Assembly (NCBI GenBank): GCA_015680685.1
Contig: MNCI01000984.1
Location: 317,990 to 344,359 of the forward strand
DNA length: 26,370 nt
Direction of reading: 5' to 3'
Source of the DNA: Gnetum montanum
Lineage: Eukaryota > Streptophyta > Gnetopsida > Gnetales > Gnetaceae
The position numbers and the translations under genes are program-made. Positions 9,077 to 18,365 of the stretch are shown here, in pieces (position 1 is the stretch's first letter; every line of letters starts with the position of its first letter). The notes beneath the pieces are model-generated. The model saw only the letters and a list, made by a program, of their open reading frames with translations. It was not told the DNA's origin and made no database searches.

Positions 9077-10572
9077 ATGGGCAAGGGGAAGGAAGTGGAG
9101 GGCCAGGGCAGGAAGGGTCCCGACCTGACCTTTGCAGAAGAGATGAAGGCTATGCTGCACGGCCTGCCCAGGCCAAAGATCCCATCGTGGCCTGTGACGT
9201 CCCACAAGTAGGCTCTGATTCCTACCTCTGTTGTTTCTGTGCTATTTTTTGTTTGTAGCGTAGACGGTCTCGATGTATACACTGAGCGTAGAAGGGTTTT
9301 CAGCATAAGGGTTTTCGATGTATACGCTGAGCGTAACTGTGAAGCATAGACAGCTTTTATTGGTGAAATGTTTGTCAGCATAATTTATTTATCGTCGGCG
9401 TAACTTCTGTTTACGGTGTATACGCCGAGGGTTTGCCTAGCATATACGTTGTACGTGAATGGGTTTGGGCATCAGCGTAAAGCAGATTGTTGTCAGCGTA
9501 GACGCTGAGATGGCTAGCGTATACGCTGAGTTTTGAATTGCATTTTTATGCTAAGTGTTGGTCGGCGTATACGCTCTATATGCGGCGTATACGCTGAGTT
9601 TAAGATGTTATTTTACACGACGTGTTGGTCTCGCGGGCGTATACACTAGTTTATGCGGCGTATACACTGAGTTTAAGAGCTAGAAAATTTTCAATTTTTA
9701 AGCGTTGATCCATAATGTGATTTTCATCTCTCGGGCTATTTCGAAGCATGGCTGATTGATTGTAGTGTCGCGATTGGTTGCAGGGACAACAAACGTTTTC
9801 TTATTGTCGTTGAACTCGTCGGGGTATTGACGTGGGTTGGCCCCATTGAAGATGGCGAGGTTCCCCTGGATCTGACTGTGAATGACAATGGGGTTTGGTT
9901 CCGGGGAGGCGCATGTGGATTTCTATCCTTCTTGTTGGACAACTTTGAGGTGGCCATCTGGTCAAACTTTGATGAGGTGATAGCACGGAGCATGCTTGAA
10001 GAGATGCTGCCGGGGGCTGCGGAGGGTGTCATGGTTTTTATACAGGACATCGATGAGGGGCCTTTTGTTAACGAACATGGTACTACGCGCGGGCCCCGGG
10101 CCACACGTCCATTAACGCGCGTGTGGGCATTATTGCCGCAGGGGCTGGATTATCTCAACAATACGTTGTTCATAGCTGCCCGCGCACATACATTATTCCA
10201 GAACCCTCCCGACATGGTGTATCGAGTGGCCAGGTAGGCATGTTTTAGTTTACTGTTTCCTTTCGCTGTTCAATGCTCGCTTCTTGTTATGACCCATATT
10301 TGCTTACACGCCGAAGACTCACCAGGATGGGACACTCATTGAAGATGAAGGATTAGTCCTTGCACGCACAGCTCTGGAAGCATTTATGACGAGCCCTAAC
10401 CTTCGTGGGACTGTGCTGAAGTAAATGAAGGGTTCGATGGTCCACTTTCACAAGCAGTTCTCCAGAGCGTTTGCGATGTGCAAGGCTCGTGGGTGGCTTC
10501 ATGAAGACTGGACTGACAACGGGCTAATTTTCTCTCGTGATCTTGGTAGCATGTCTAGATCTACCACCGACA
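9077..10572 (+). pseudogene. Cargo gene exons 1-3: catalytically dead NIF/FCP1-like phosphatase domain
   Basis: Exon 1 starts MGKGKEVEGQGRKG and is short and basic. Exon 2 (after TTGCAG at 9783) gives KRFLIVVELVGVLTW, then FLLDNFEVAIWSN and YLNNTLFIAARAHTLFQNPP. These line up with the plant NLI-interacting-factor phosphatase pattern: a DLNG-type nucleophile loop, an F-V-WSS motif, and a late NTLL-I-DD-S-NPP motif. In this protein the nucleophile Asp is Glu in a changed loop (ELVG), and the late DD pair is AA. Exon 3 (DGTLIEDEGLVLARTALEAF) fits the C-terminal part of that family and has a TAA at 10422. A pseudophosphatase or binding role is inference. The donor after exon 2 (ATG|GTGTAT) is chosen by phase. 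Confidence 0.7.
9243..9680 (+). repeat. GCGTATACGC motifs in intron 1 of the cargo gene
   Basis: About ten copies of GCGTATACGCTGAG or close variants occur, for example near 9515-9530 and 9565-9600, inside the intron that runs from 9208 to 9783. The word is the same palindrome as in the LTR arrays. Degenerate GCGTAAGCG/GCGTAGACGCC words also fill the gene's 5' leader (8935-9060). Apart from these words the intron holds nothing recognisable. Confidence 0.75.
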
Positions 10573-10661
10573 GTAAATGATAACACTTCTTAGATATGTT
10601 AGTAGGTTCATCCAATTGCCTGGATTTACGCTGATATAACAACTTTACATTGCTTTTATAG

Positions 10662-11700
10662 TTAATATACCTTCTAGTGAGGATCCGGTGACCACCGGAC
10701 GAACCGAGACGACTTTGTCAATGAAGTTCGGAGGGGTGGCTAAGGCCCAGAAGTGGTTGTGGAATCGTGCTCCTCCGTCCCTCGCTCGTTGCCTAGATGA
10801 TGTTGGGCTCATGGAGCTTTTTATGATGCCGAGTCCTAATGTTTCCATTGGGGAGATGATCGGGATTATAGACTCCTTTAATGAGTCTGTCACATACTAC
10901 AACACCCGGATTAAGGATGTGAAGGTAGTTTTCCGTCTGTCGCTCGAGTTCTTTTCAGATCTATTTGGCGTACCGGCGGATGGCCTGAATGTAGTATTAG
11001 ACAGAACTCATAAAGAGCTCCAGATGATCCGGGAATTGGAGGACTGGCTAGGCATGGTAAAGGGTACCAAGGGATTCCTGATGCAGGGGAAGGCGAAGGT
11101 TGTAGAAGTGAACGAACTATATCCCCTATTCAGAGCACGGGTATTCCCCAAAATGCTTTCCCAGGTGAGGTGCCTTGGGGTTGAGGCTGTTCGTGTGATG
11201 CGAACTGTTTTGGAAACAGGGATGCGATACAACTGGGCAAAATTTTTATTGGCGGGCATGCACAAAGAGATAGTGCGATTGTGCTCGAATGTCGAGGCGC
11301 AATCCCATTTCACCTTTGCATTTTTTGCTGGTTATCTTTGCCGTTTTGCCGAGTTCTTGGTAGTTCATGCAGATAACAAGTTTGTCTTGCGGGATCAGGG
11401 TCAACTATCCTGCCCGTGGATCCATCACCTGTATGACAGCCAAATCCCAAGATGCACCCGAAGGTATCGATGAATCCGTTTTTGTTACTACGGGAGGATC
11501 ATCTGGCGGTTCAATCCATACACATGATAGTGTGGAGTTGGAGCCAGATGAGCTACCTTACACTGCTAGAAGGGTAGAACGGGTCATCAAGGAAACCATC
11601 GGCCAAGCTAAAGCAAAGCTAAAGAGGCCTGAGCGCCCGGCTGAGGACGTTTCCGGTGTGAGCCAGCCACGCGTGAACCGGATACGCTTCAAGATGCCTG
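10662..11700 (+). pseudogene. Cargo gene exon 4: unrecognised domain of about 250 residues plus basic linker
   Basis: The acceptor TTTTATAG at 10661 joins in phase to exon 3. The first part has MKFGGVAKAQKWLWNRAPP, then VVFRLSLEFFSDLFGVP, MHKEIVRLCSN, FTFAFFAGYL and LRDQGQLSCPWIHHLYD. The LFGVP stretch faintly recalls plant transposon-associated domains, but I would not name it. The second part, in another frame after a 2-bp deletion near 11441, has GGSSGGSIHTHDS and ends in basic RFKMP before the donor GTGAGT. Element A retains the two missing bases here (25400 region), showing that this was one open frame. Confidence 0.7.
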
Positions 11701-11814
11701 GTGAGTGGAACTCGCCTGCTTATTACTTTAGCATTTTCATTCTGTTTATAACTTTCACCTCAATCGCTTACGGGTCATTGATATATTTTTCCTTTGGCTT
11801 GATTTTTAAAATAG

Positions 11815-12340
11815 TAAGGAAACAGGCTTTAGAGACGATCACAGAGGAGGAGGAAACCAATACGGGGAAAAACAATGAGGAGGAGCATACAGAAATGAGT
11901 CAAGGTGGCGGGACGGAGGAGTTAAGGGAGAAAACCACAGGAACTGATCCGTTGGATGAGCAAGGTAGTGTCGACCAAATGTTCTGCAGTTTTCTTCAAG
12001 GAGATTTGGATTTAGGCGCTCCCCCAGGGGATGATGAAGGGCACGATATGTTTTTCCTTTTATCTTGTTTTGATTTCTCCTGTCAGTTGTCCTTTTTTGT
12101 GGGTTATATTTTTGTTTATTTTTATGTGTTTTTAATTCTGTCCAGATGAAGGTAGCGAGACCAGAATGGTGCGCCTAGACGTACCGATGAAGATGGTTCC
12201 TCCTGAGAGGACCGCTGAGGTCAATTCTTCTCGTACTCGTGAGCCACTTATTTGGTCAGAAATGCCGAGTAAGCTGGATTTTGTGGCTGGCATCGCGGAG
12301 GAAGTCGTTGAATGGATCCAAGAAGCCCACCCTGATATAG
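11815..12340 (+). pseudogene. Cargo gene exons 5-6: acidic linker
   Basis: Exon 5 (11815-12039) begins after AAAATAG and is Glu-rich (ETITEEEETN, GGGTEELREK), ending GDLDLGAPPGDDE. Exon 6 (12146-12340) has LDVPMKMVPPE and FVAGIAEEVVEWIQEAHPD and ends at the donor GTATGA. The junction of exon 5 with its intron reads GAAG|GGCACG, not GT, so the donor is probably mutated. The open frame reading through 11701-11814 with many aromatic residues is intron, not a membrane segment. Exon 5 is also found in element A; exon 6 is not. Confidence 0.6.
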
Positions 12341-12416
12341 GTATGAATCAATTAAAGCTTTGGAGCTTCGCATCTTGCTTGTATAGTTTTGACATTTGTA
12401 TTTTTCGCATGGGTAG

Positions 12417-13393
12417 GTGCTAAACTGAGATGGGATCCCTCAGAAAGCGTTAGCATGGAAAGCCTAACCACACTCTCCCCCGAAGTGGAGCAAGTGCCAA
12501 GGCCTGTTTATGAGGGAGTTGTAGAAAGCCTTGCGCACCATGCTAAGTCATTATGGACTTGCAGGCGTTCCATTGAGTAGTTGTGGCTGCAAATACAGGC
12601 AAAAGAAAAGGAAGTCTCCGAATTTTCAGAGGAACGTAACGATTTAAAGGCTCGATATGAGTTCGCCGCTGCTAGACTAAGTGGAGATCGCTCTTGGCAA
12701 ACATCAGAGGTTACATACACCAGGTATTGGAACCTTTTGAATCATCATGCATCACTGACTCAGATAATGGCAGAACGCAAAGCTCAAATTGATCTCCTGA
12801 ACCTTAAGTATCAAGATTGGAAGGCGTTTGCTTCTAAGGTTCGTAAGTGGGGTCAGGACGAGAAGAATCACAAACATTATTACAAGAAGTCGCTAAAAGA
12901 GGTGTCCATCGAAAAGCGCCAACTAGAAATGTTTGTGGAGGGTTTAGGCTTGCGTTCGGCCTTCGATACTTTTGCACAGAATACAACTGTGGAAATGGAG
13001 TCGCCTACAAGGGTGATCACAACTGCATTTGGGGAAGTGTCGGTTGGAGAATTTCCATTGAAACGTCCCACCTGGTCAGCTGTCGACAAAGGGAAGACTT
13101 TGGCAGACATTGACTTAGGCCTGGATGGGACGGACTGGGCCAGTGTTTCTGAGGAAGAAATCCTTCGTCGGCTGGAGTTCGGCTTAGGGGGATCTCCTAT
13201 GGTAAGCGTTTTGTTCTTATGGAGTTAATTCATTGGATAACGTTTAACATTTTGGCATTCGCTTATTCTTATGTTGGTTGTTTGTTCTCAGGATAAAGGT
13301 GGTGATGATGCTCAAGAGGCAGGCCTCAGTGGAGCAAGGGCCCCTGACGCTGGTGGATCTAGAGAGGACGACCCTCCCTCCTCGGATGTTTAG
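12417..13393 (+). pseudogene. Cargo gene exons 7-8: charged helical region and acidic tail
   Basis: Exon 7 starts after GGGTAG and reads GAKLRWDPSES onward, with one TAG at 12578 just after RRSIE. It then runs over 200 codons without interruption: a Lys/Glu-rich, coiled-coil-like stretch (AKEKEVSEFSEERNDLKARY, KVRKWGQDEKNHKH), then FGEVSVGEFPLKRPTWS and a C-terminal SEEEILRRLEFGLGGSPM. The donor is GTAAGCG at 13202. Exon 8 (13292-13393) encodes the 33-residue tail DKGGDDAQEAG...DDPPSSDV. Both exon borders and lengths are the same in element A, and the region shows no indels or stops there either. Confidence 0.8.
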
Positions 13394-13655
13394 TGTTTTG
13401 ATTTTTGAGTTTTTGTTATTTTGTTGTTTGAGTCAGATTTATACGGAAAATGTGATTTGAAAATTTTGAAATAGATGGAAACAGTTGAAACTTGTAATTG
13501 AACAATGTTGTATGTAAGAATTTTTTTTGTTGATTTTCAATTTGGTTGCACACACGACACGATGTTAAGATGTTTTTGGATTTGCTTTTCTGTTTAAATG
13601 TAATGCACTGAAATAATGATAAATGGTACGTAAAAAGGAAGATAGGGTATGTGCT
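13394..13655. other. 3' flank of the cargo gene
   Basis: AT-rich sequence following the stop codon, with no coding potential. It probably contains the 3' untranslated region of the cargo transcript, though I see no decisive polyadenylation signal. The matching stretch in element A is 23721-24017. Confidence 0.4.
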
Positions 13656-13945
13656 AGTTTAAGGCCATTTCGGGCCTGATTTGCACTAGTTTAAAGCCAT
13701 TTCGGGCCACTATGCGTAGTTTAAGGGCATTCCGGGCCCCATTGTAAACAAGCAAGATTTTGGATAAAGTGGATAAGTTTCTTGGTGGACTGACCATTTC
13801 TGATCGTGGCTAGTTTTATGTCACTGCGGACGTGATAGTTTAACGTCTTTCCGGACAAAGGGTGTTGTTTAATAATGTTCTTGGCTCTATTATAGTTTAA
13901 TGTCATTTCGGACTGTATGTAGTTTAACATCGTTTCGGATGAAGG
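13656..13945 (+). repeat. Cluster of AGTTTAA-hairpin motifs between cargo gene and protease
   Basis: There are at least seven copies. Examples are AGTTTAAGGCCATTTCGGGC (13656; stem AGGCC/GGCCT), AGTTTAATGTCATTTCGGAC (GTC/GAC) and AGTTTAACATCGTTTCGGAT (13921; stem CATC/GATG). The outer word AGTTTAA and the loop ending TTCG are fixed while the two arms vary in step. It lies convergent to the end of the gag-protease frame. Confidence 0.8.
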
Positions 13946-13975
13946 GTAGTTTTATTTTAATTGTTTTTTGATTTT

Positions 13976-15025
13976 CTATATTTTTATGTCAGGGGGTGTA
14001 TTAGCCGGTACGATTTTGTATTCTGCGTCTCCTTCACTGATCACGTTGAATGGCAATTCAGTCCAGGAGACGTCCGTTAGAATGTTTTCGGTATCGGTAT
14101 TTTCAGGTGCTTCGGTGTCCATCGTTCTTTCTGTGTTGGTTTCTTCATGAGGTGATGTGTGTAGAGCATTGGATGCGGGTGTTTTAGTTTTAGAAGAGTC
14201 TTGTCCCGTGTTCGAAGGCTTAACGCCTACCAGTTGTGATTTGTTTGTGTCATTTTGGCTAGGCTTGTCAAGTTCAATCTCGGAGCCATGGTCCATGTCT
14301 ATGTGTGATGAAATGATGGGAGTGGCCGCTTCCCCATGTATGAAAATTTCACCACCCTCATAGGGCAGGTGAATCTCCTGATGTATAGGGGATGAAACAG
14401 CTCTCAGTTGGGCCAACCAGGGTCTTCCTAATATTAGGTTGAACCCTGGCATCTCATCGACAACTAGGAAGTCAGCGGATGTGGGGAACTGGTCTCCCGC
14501 TATGAAATCTAAGGTTATCGTGCCTTTGACCAGTACACGTGACCCGCTGAATGACCTTAAACATGTTGTTGTGGTTGGTTTAATTAAGTCGGTAAGCCCC
14601 AGTTGTTCAATGATGGGATATGGTATGACGTTTGTGGCTGCCCCATCGTCTACGTGGACTCTATGTATTTTGAATTGGTTTATATGTATTGTTATGAACA
14701 TGGGGACTGTTGTTATTTCCCCTGTGTTCTTGTCCACTTTGATGTTGTCATCCTGGAAGCTCAAGGGTTTCGGAATGACCCCGTGAGATGAGTACATGAC
14801 AACATGAATGGCAGGTTCGCTCGGAGGCAAATCCTCGTTGACCGGTATGGACGTTAGCATGCGTACGAGAGCTTCCCGATGAGTTTGGGATGTTAAAACC
14901 AAGTCATACAAGCTTAAAGAAGTGTTCTTTTGCTTTAGCGCTTGGGTGACTTGCGTCAAGGCCGTTCTGAAATCCCTGCTGTGAGGAATGCTCTTGTCAG
15001 CAATGACTGGGTCCATTGGGCCCAA
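13976..15025 (-). pseudogene. pro: Retropepsin-type protease with C-terminal tail (element B)
   Basis: A frame of 349 codons in continuity with gag. The N-terminal 110 residues are a linker (SLYDLVLTSQTHREALV). The protease core begins around residue 119: the active-site loop is HVDDGAATNVIPYPIIEQLG (D126-D127-G128-A129), where the usual gypsy loop is D-S/T-G. The flap region is followed by LVVDEMPGFNLILGRPWL, the standard ILGRPWL second motif. The remaining 120 residues are an acidic, Ser/Thr-rich tail ending with LPFNVISEGDAEY, a segment also conserved in A. The frame is intact in B. RT is not adjacent: it lies 5.4 kb further along the element. Confidence 0.88.
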
Positions 15026-15030
15026 CAGCT

Positions 15031-16080
15031 TTATTTCGTGTTTTGGTGGCCTATCATTCTTGCTCTGTGCTGTAGTTTTAGATGGTTCATATTGTTTTGA
15101 AGGTTCACCTTGATTTCTTGAGTTTGGTTAATTGTTGTTTGGCGACATGGGTATGGAATTAAGTGGAGTGGGTTTGGTTGGCGCTCTCTCTCCAAGCGTT
15201 CACACGTAAGCCTATCAGCTAAGCGTTCTCGCGTGTGGCGTGGAGGTGGGGCTGGTCTCGGAGCCTCAGATTGCCTTGGGATGTGCACCACATATGGAGG
15301 CAGGTAGGATTGCGATTGGTCAGTGGGAGGCGTTTGAGCCGAAGGCTGGCCGGGGATCGTAATGACGTAGGGGTGAGGTTTGCCCTACGCCTGTGTGGTG
15401 GAGGTTTGACAATTATTAGGACTTTCAGGTGTCCTAACAATGTACGGAGTCAGTTTCAGTGGAGGTTGGGCCTCCGCTATTGCGACGGTTGGTGGTACTC
15501 GGACTACGAAAGGAGTAGGCCGAGTGTGAGGGGTTAGTGGCTTTGAGGATGTAGGTACGGCTGAAGGTATATGGACGAGATAGGGCTGCTGTGGGGCGCG
15601 TGGTGGTTGAGATGTGAGGGCGAACACAGCGGGAGGAACCTGCACTACGAATGGCCTATTAGGTGTTTCCTGTTTATGTTGGGGGTAGATGGTGTTAATG
15701 TTACGTGCCTCAGAATTGTCATCGAAGTAGATCGTGCTAATCACGTACGGGGCCTCTTTGGTGTTTAGGGGATCCTTATACACTCCCATAGGCTGATTCT
15801 GCGGTTGGACCGGCTTAGCCTCATCAAAAGTGATTTGGCCATCGTCGATCATCCGCTGGATATCCTGCTTCAGGGTGAAGCAGTATTCCGTTCCGTGTCC
15901 GTTGCATTGATGGTAATCACAGAAACGATCCATCCTAAAGCCTTTGGGTACAGGCATCTCATTCGGCGTTGCTAAGCTTGGGTTCTGTACGAGTTGGTAG
16001 AACTGGTCATGTCTTTGGATGGCCGCCGGGGATAACTGCTTATGTTTCATCAGCCCAGCTTTCAGGAGCTGATCAAAAAG
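15031..16080 (-). pseudogene. gag: gag C-terminal part: zinc knuckle and repeat-rich linker (element B)
   Basis: Near 15900 lies the variant zinc finger FCDYHQCNGHGTEYCF (C-x2-H-x4-H-x4-C) followed by LKQDIQRMIDDG, the pattern found in Tat/Ogre gag proteins. Downstream is a Pro-rich linker with at least six copies of a P-[FY]-[VI]-V-x-[VI]-P heptad every 25-30 residues (PFVVQVPP, PYLVHIP, PFVVRVPP, PYIVRTP, PYVITIP, PYVVHIP). It ends with HTRERLADRL and a charged run. The linker is broken by a stop and frame changes between 15385 and 15031. Confidence 0.82.
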
Positions 16081-16779
16081 CTAGGACGGTTTCATCGGCA
16101 GAGGCGTGTATTGAGAGGGTTCTTTCTTCTCGAAATTNNNNNNNNNNNNNNNNNNNNNNNNNNNNNNNNNNNNNNNNNNNNNNNNNNNNNNNNNNNNNNN
16201 NNNCGCAAATGCCTGGTTAAGATCACACGCGTTAAGGTAATATAATTTGGACTTGATGAAATCATTGACAGCCCCCTTCAAAATTGTAAGTAGATAAGTT
16301 TGGGAGATTGGTTCGTGTAGCTCGTTGAGAGCCGCACTCCATCTCTGAATAAACTTCTGTACAGGTTCAAGCGGTGCTTTCTTGACCTGTATGAGGTTGT
16401 CCAGTGTGGCCTCGGGTTTCAAGTTGTACTTGAACCGGGTCACAAACTGGCGTAAAAGATCCTCCAAGGAGAAGATAGAGTTCCTGGGCAAGGCCCGGTA
16501 CCAGTCGAGTGCCCTTCCCACGAGGGACATGGGGAACACTTGTAGAATAGCATGAGGCCATGCCTGGAGCAACGCGCATTCTAATCTAAATGTTATCAAA
16601 TGAGCGTTGGGGTCCATCTCCCCGTTATATTTGGTCAACGTCAATAAGGAGATGCCTTTGGGCAAGGTCAAAGGTGGGACAGAGGAGATGATGGGGTCGT
16701 CGTTGTAGAAATCTACTACTTTCAACTCCCCGTTAGCGGCCGTTTTGATGCGTTTTACCTCATCAGTAAGTTCTTGCAT
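16081..16779 (-). pseudogene. gag: gag capsid core (element B)
   Basis: The retrotransposon gag domain is clear: TLTKYNGEMDPNAHLITFRL, ALLQAWPHAILQVFPMSLVG, RALDWYRALP, LLRQFVTRFKYN and PVQKFIQRWSAALNELHEPI. A run of 66 N (16138-16203) interrupts the sequence after LNACDLNQAFA. The frame resumes with NFEKKEPSQYTPLP. The A copy is complete across the gap and shows that a Lys-rich segment is missing there. Confidence 0.88.
16138..16203. other. Assembly gap of 66 N within gag of element B
   Basis: Sixty-six unspecified bases. Comparison with element A (21035-21300) suggests that the real missing part is longer, about 250 bases. Single-N joins also occur at 3731 and 17641. Confidence 0.9.
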
Positions 16780-17819
16780 TAATTTCTTGGCATCCGCCCA
16801 GTCTTGGGCGCTTGGTGATGCAGCAGCTTAAGGTTGTGGTATATTATACAAGTTAGATTGTTGTATGGTGGGCTGAAAGGTCGAAAGCTACGCGGGTGGT
16901 GGTTGTGCTTGTGGAAAGGTTACGGTGGGCTGCACTAAGGATGGTACGTTGTATGGGAAATGTTGCTATTGCTGCGGTTGGGGTTGTACCTGGGGAACAT
17001 GGACTGGTGGAATGGTATGGTGTGGCACGTGGGTGTGAGAGGGTTGGTGTGAAGGGGCACACTTCGGTGGCCATTTCCCAATCACGTTATGCGAAGGGGC
17101 TCCTTGTTGGGTTACAGCCATCGAGGGGCCACCGCGCGCTGGAATGTGCGGGATGTAATGAGCAGATGTGGATGCCGGTATTACATGTGGCATCCCTATT
17201 ACTCGGGGTGGGAGCATCACCCCCATGCCAGCGTGAGGGGGCGGTGCTTGCAAGGACGAACCCACAGCTACAGTAGGGATGATTGTGAGAGGAAGAGTGT
17301 TAGGTTGGGAATCGCTAGGGAGAGGAATATGCACTAGCGCTGCTGTTTCAGGTGGTGGTGCTTGAGCCTGGGTGAACCTAAGATGCTGGAGGGGCAGGAT
17401 TTCCCCTGTGTCTGGATGAAAAATGGGGTTAACCTGGGCTTGCGGGCTAAGAGTGTGGTAGGAGTCCTCGTGCTCGGATTGAGCGGCGAAGTCATCCTCC
17501 TCTTCTGGTTGGGGTTCTAGCGCATACCGATCCAACGTGCGGCTCCTTTGCTGGAGGAGTTGTGTGACGAGCTCCGAATACTACTCCGGAACTAGGATTA
17601 CATCATATGGGGAAGGGGTGAACTCGTGTCCTCCCCTGTANTATACTGGTCTTGGGTGATGATGTTGGCGGCTAGATCTCTCCCCTGTAACCTTAGTGAC
17701 CGGCAGGGCCTCGCTGTAGGTTGCACCCCCGGGTGCTGTGCGACAGGCTGTTGGATGGTTGTGATGTCCATGGTGGCGGTGGTTTGAGTAGTGACAACGT
17801 TGTTGTTTGCAGGGTTCAT
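16780..17819 (-). pseudogene. gag: gag N-terminal Pro/Gln-rich region (element B)
   Basis: It starts MNPANNN at 17819 and has RSLRLQGR as in A. An N at 17641 replaces about 75 bases that A still has. The frame passes one TAG near 17580 (Gln in A), then EEEDDFAAQSEHEDSYHTLS, and a long low-complexity Pro/His/Gln stretch with VIGMPHVIPASTSAHYIPHI. Three further stops between 16970 and 16810 all sit at Gln positions. No fold is recognised in this part. The position of the A/B nested junction corresponds to about 17560 here. Confidence 0.8.
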
Positions 17820-18365
17820 GATGCTATGTCACAGATATAAATCGATCTGAAGATACGAAGTTAATGTGTTATGTAGCATGCAGCATATACGCTTTAATTA
17901 ATAGCGTATGGTGACGGTGTATACAGCATATATGGTCAGCGTAAACGCTAGGGAGCGTATACAGTCTAAGAAGGATCACGGCGTAAGACAGGACAGCGTA
18001 AACTAGGTGAGCGTAAGACAGGAGAGCGTGTCACAGCGTAAAACGGAAGCTGACATAAAATAGGTCACAGCGTAAAGCAGTTGAGCATAAAATATGTCGC
18101 AGCGTAAAACAGTTGAGCGTAAAACAGGTCGTAGCGTCAAATAGGAGCTAGCGTAAAAGAAAGCAGCGTAGGAGTTTCTGAGCAAAGTTTTGAGGGCGTA
18201 AACAATGTACAACGTCAACGCTAAACAGTTGTAGGCTGGGTTTTTAGACTGAGCTGCGTAGACGCTGAAGGGTTTCAGCAGGCCGTGGTTTGCAGTTGGC
18301 GGCGTAAACGCTTGATAGCGTAAATGTTGGGGATTTGCAGGTAAGGGTTTTAGAAGGCCAATTTC
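17820..18365 (-). other. Leader of element B with primer-binding-site region
   Basis: Directly inside the 5' LTR the minus strand reads GAAATTGGCCTTCTAAAA (18365 down). The tRNA primer is not assigned. The leader is filled with degenerate TTTACGCT/AGCGTAAA words about every 20-25 bp, as in the leader of A. No gene is seen; the open frames here are repeat artefacts. Confidence 0.6.

Larger units (their letters stand above)
9077..13393 (+). pseudogene. Antisense eight-exon cargo gene of element B
   Basis: Exons by eye are 9077-9207, 9784-10216, 10326-10572, 10662-11700, 11815-12039, 12146-12340, 12417-13201 and 13292-13393. All introns but one have GT-AG borders and the phases fit, giving about 1,053 codons once one 2-bp deletion is allowed for. 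In order the protein has a degenerate NIF/FCP1-type phosphatase domain, an unrecognised domain, an acidic Glu-rich linker, and a long charged helical region with an acidic tail. Lesions are TAA at 10422, a frameshift near 11441, TAG at 12578 and GG in place of GT at 12040. It lies between protease and RT of a carrier transcribed the other way. The same gene sits at the same place in element A, so it is an inherited cargo of the family. Function unknown. Confidence 0.8.

Noticed and set aside
10662-11440. Naming exon 4 as a plant mobile or transposon-associated domain
   Set aside because: Only a short LFGVP-type resemblance was noticed; a profile search would be needed before using a name.
11701-12149. 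Membrane protein suggested by hydrophobic stretches (SIFILFITFTSIAYGSLIYF; CQLSFFVGYIFVYFYVF)
   Set aside because: These stretches are read through introns 4 and 5 (GTGAGT at 11701; CCAG at 12145). They are T-rich intron sequence, and the first is replaced by a different intron in element A.
8585-13975. A separate transposon or host gene inserted by chance into element B
   Set aside because: Element A has the same gene at the same place and orientation with the same intron positions, and no terminal repeats or target duplication bound the interval.
14157-14791. Plus-strand open frames opposite the protease
   Set aside because: They are the complement of the intact protease frame, with no codon or motif support.
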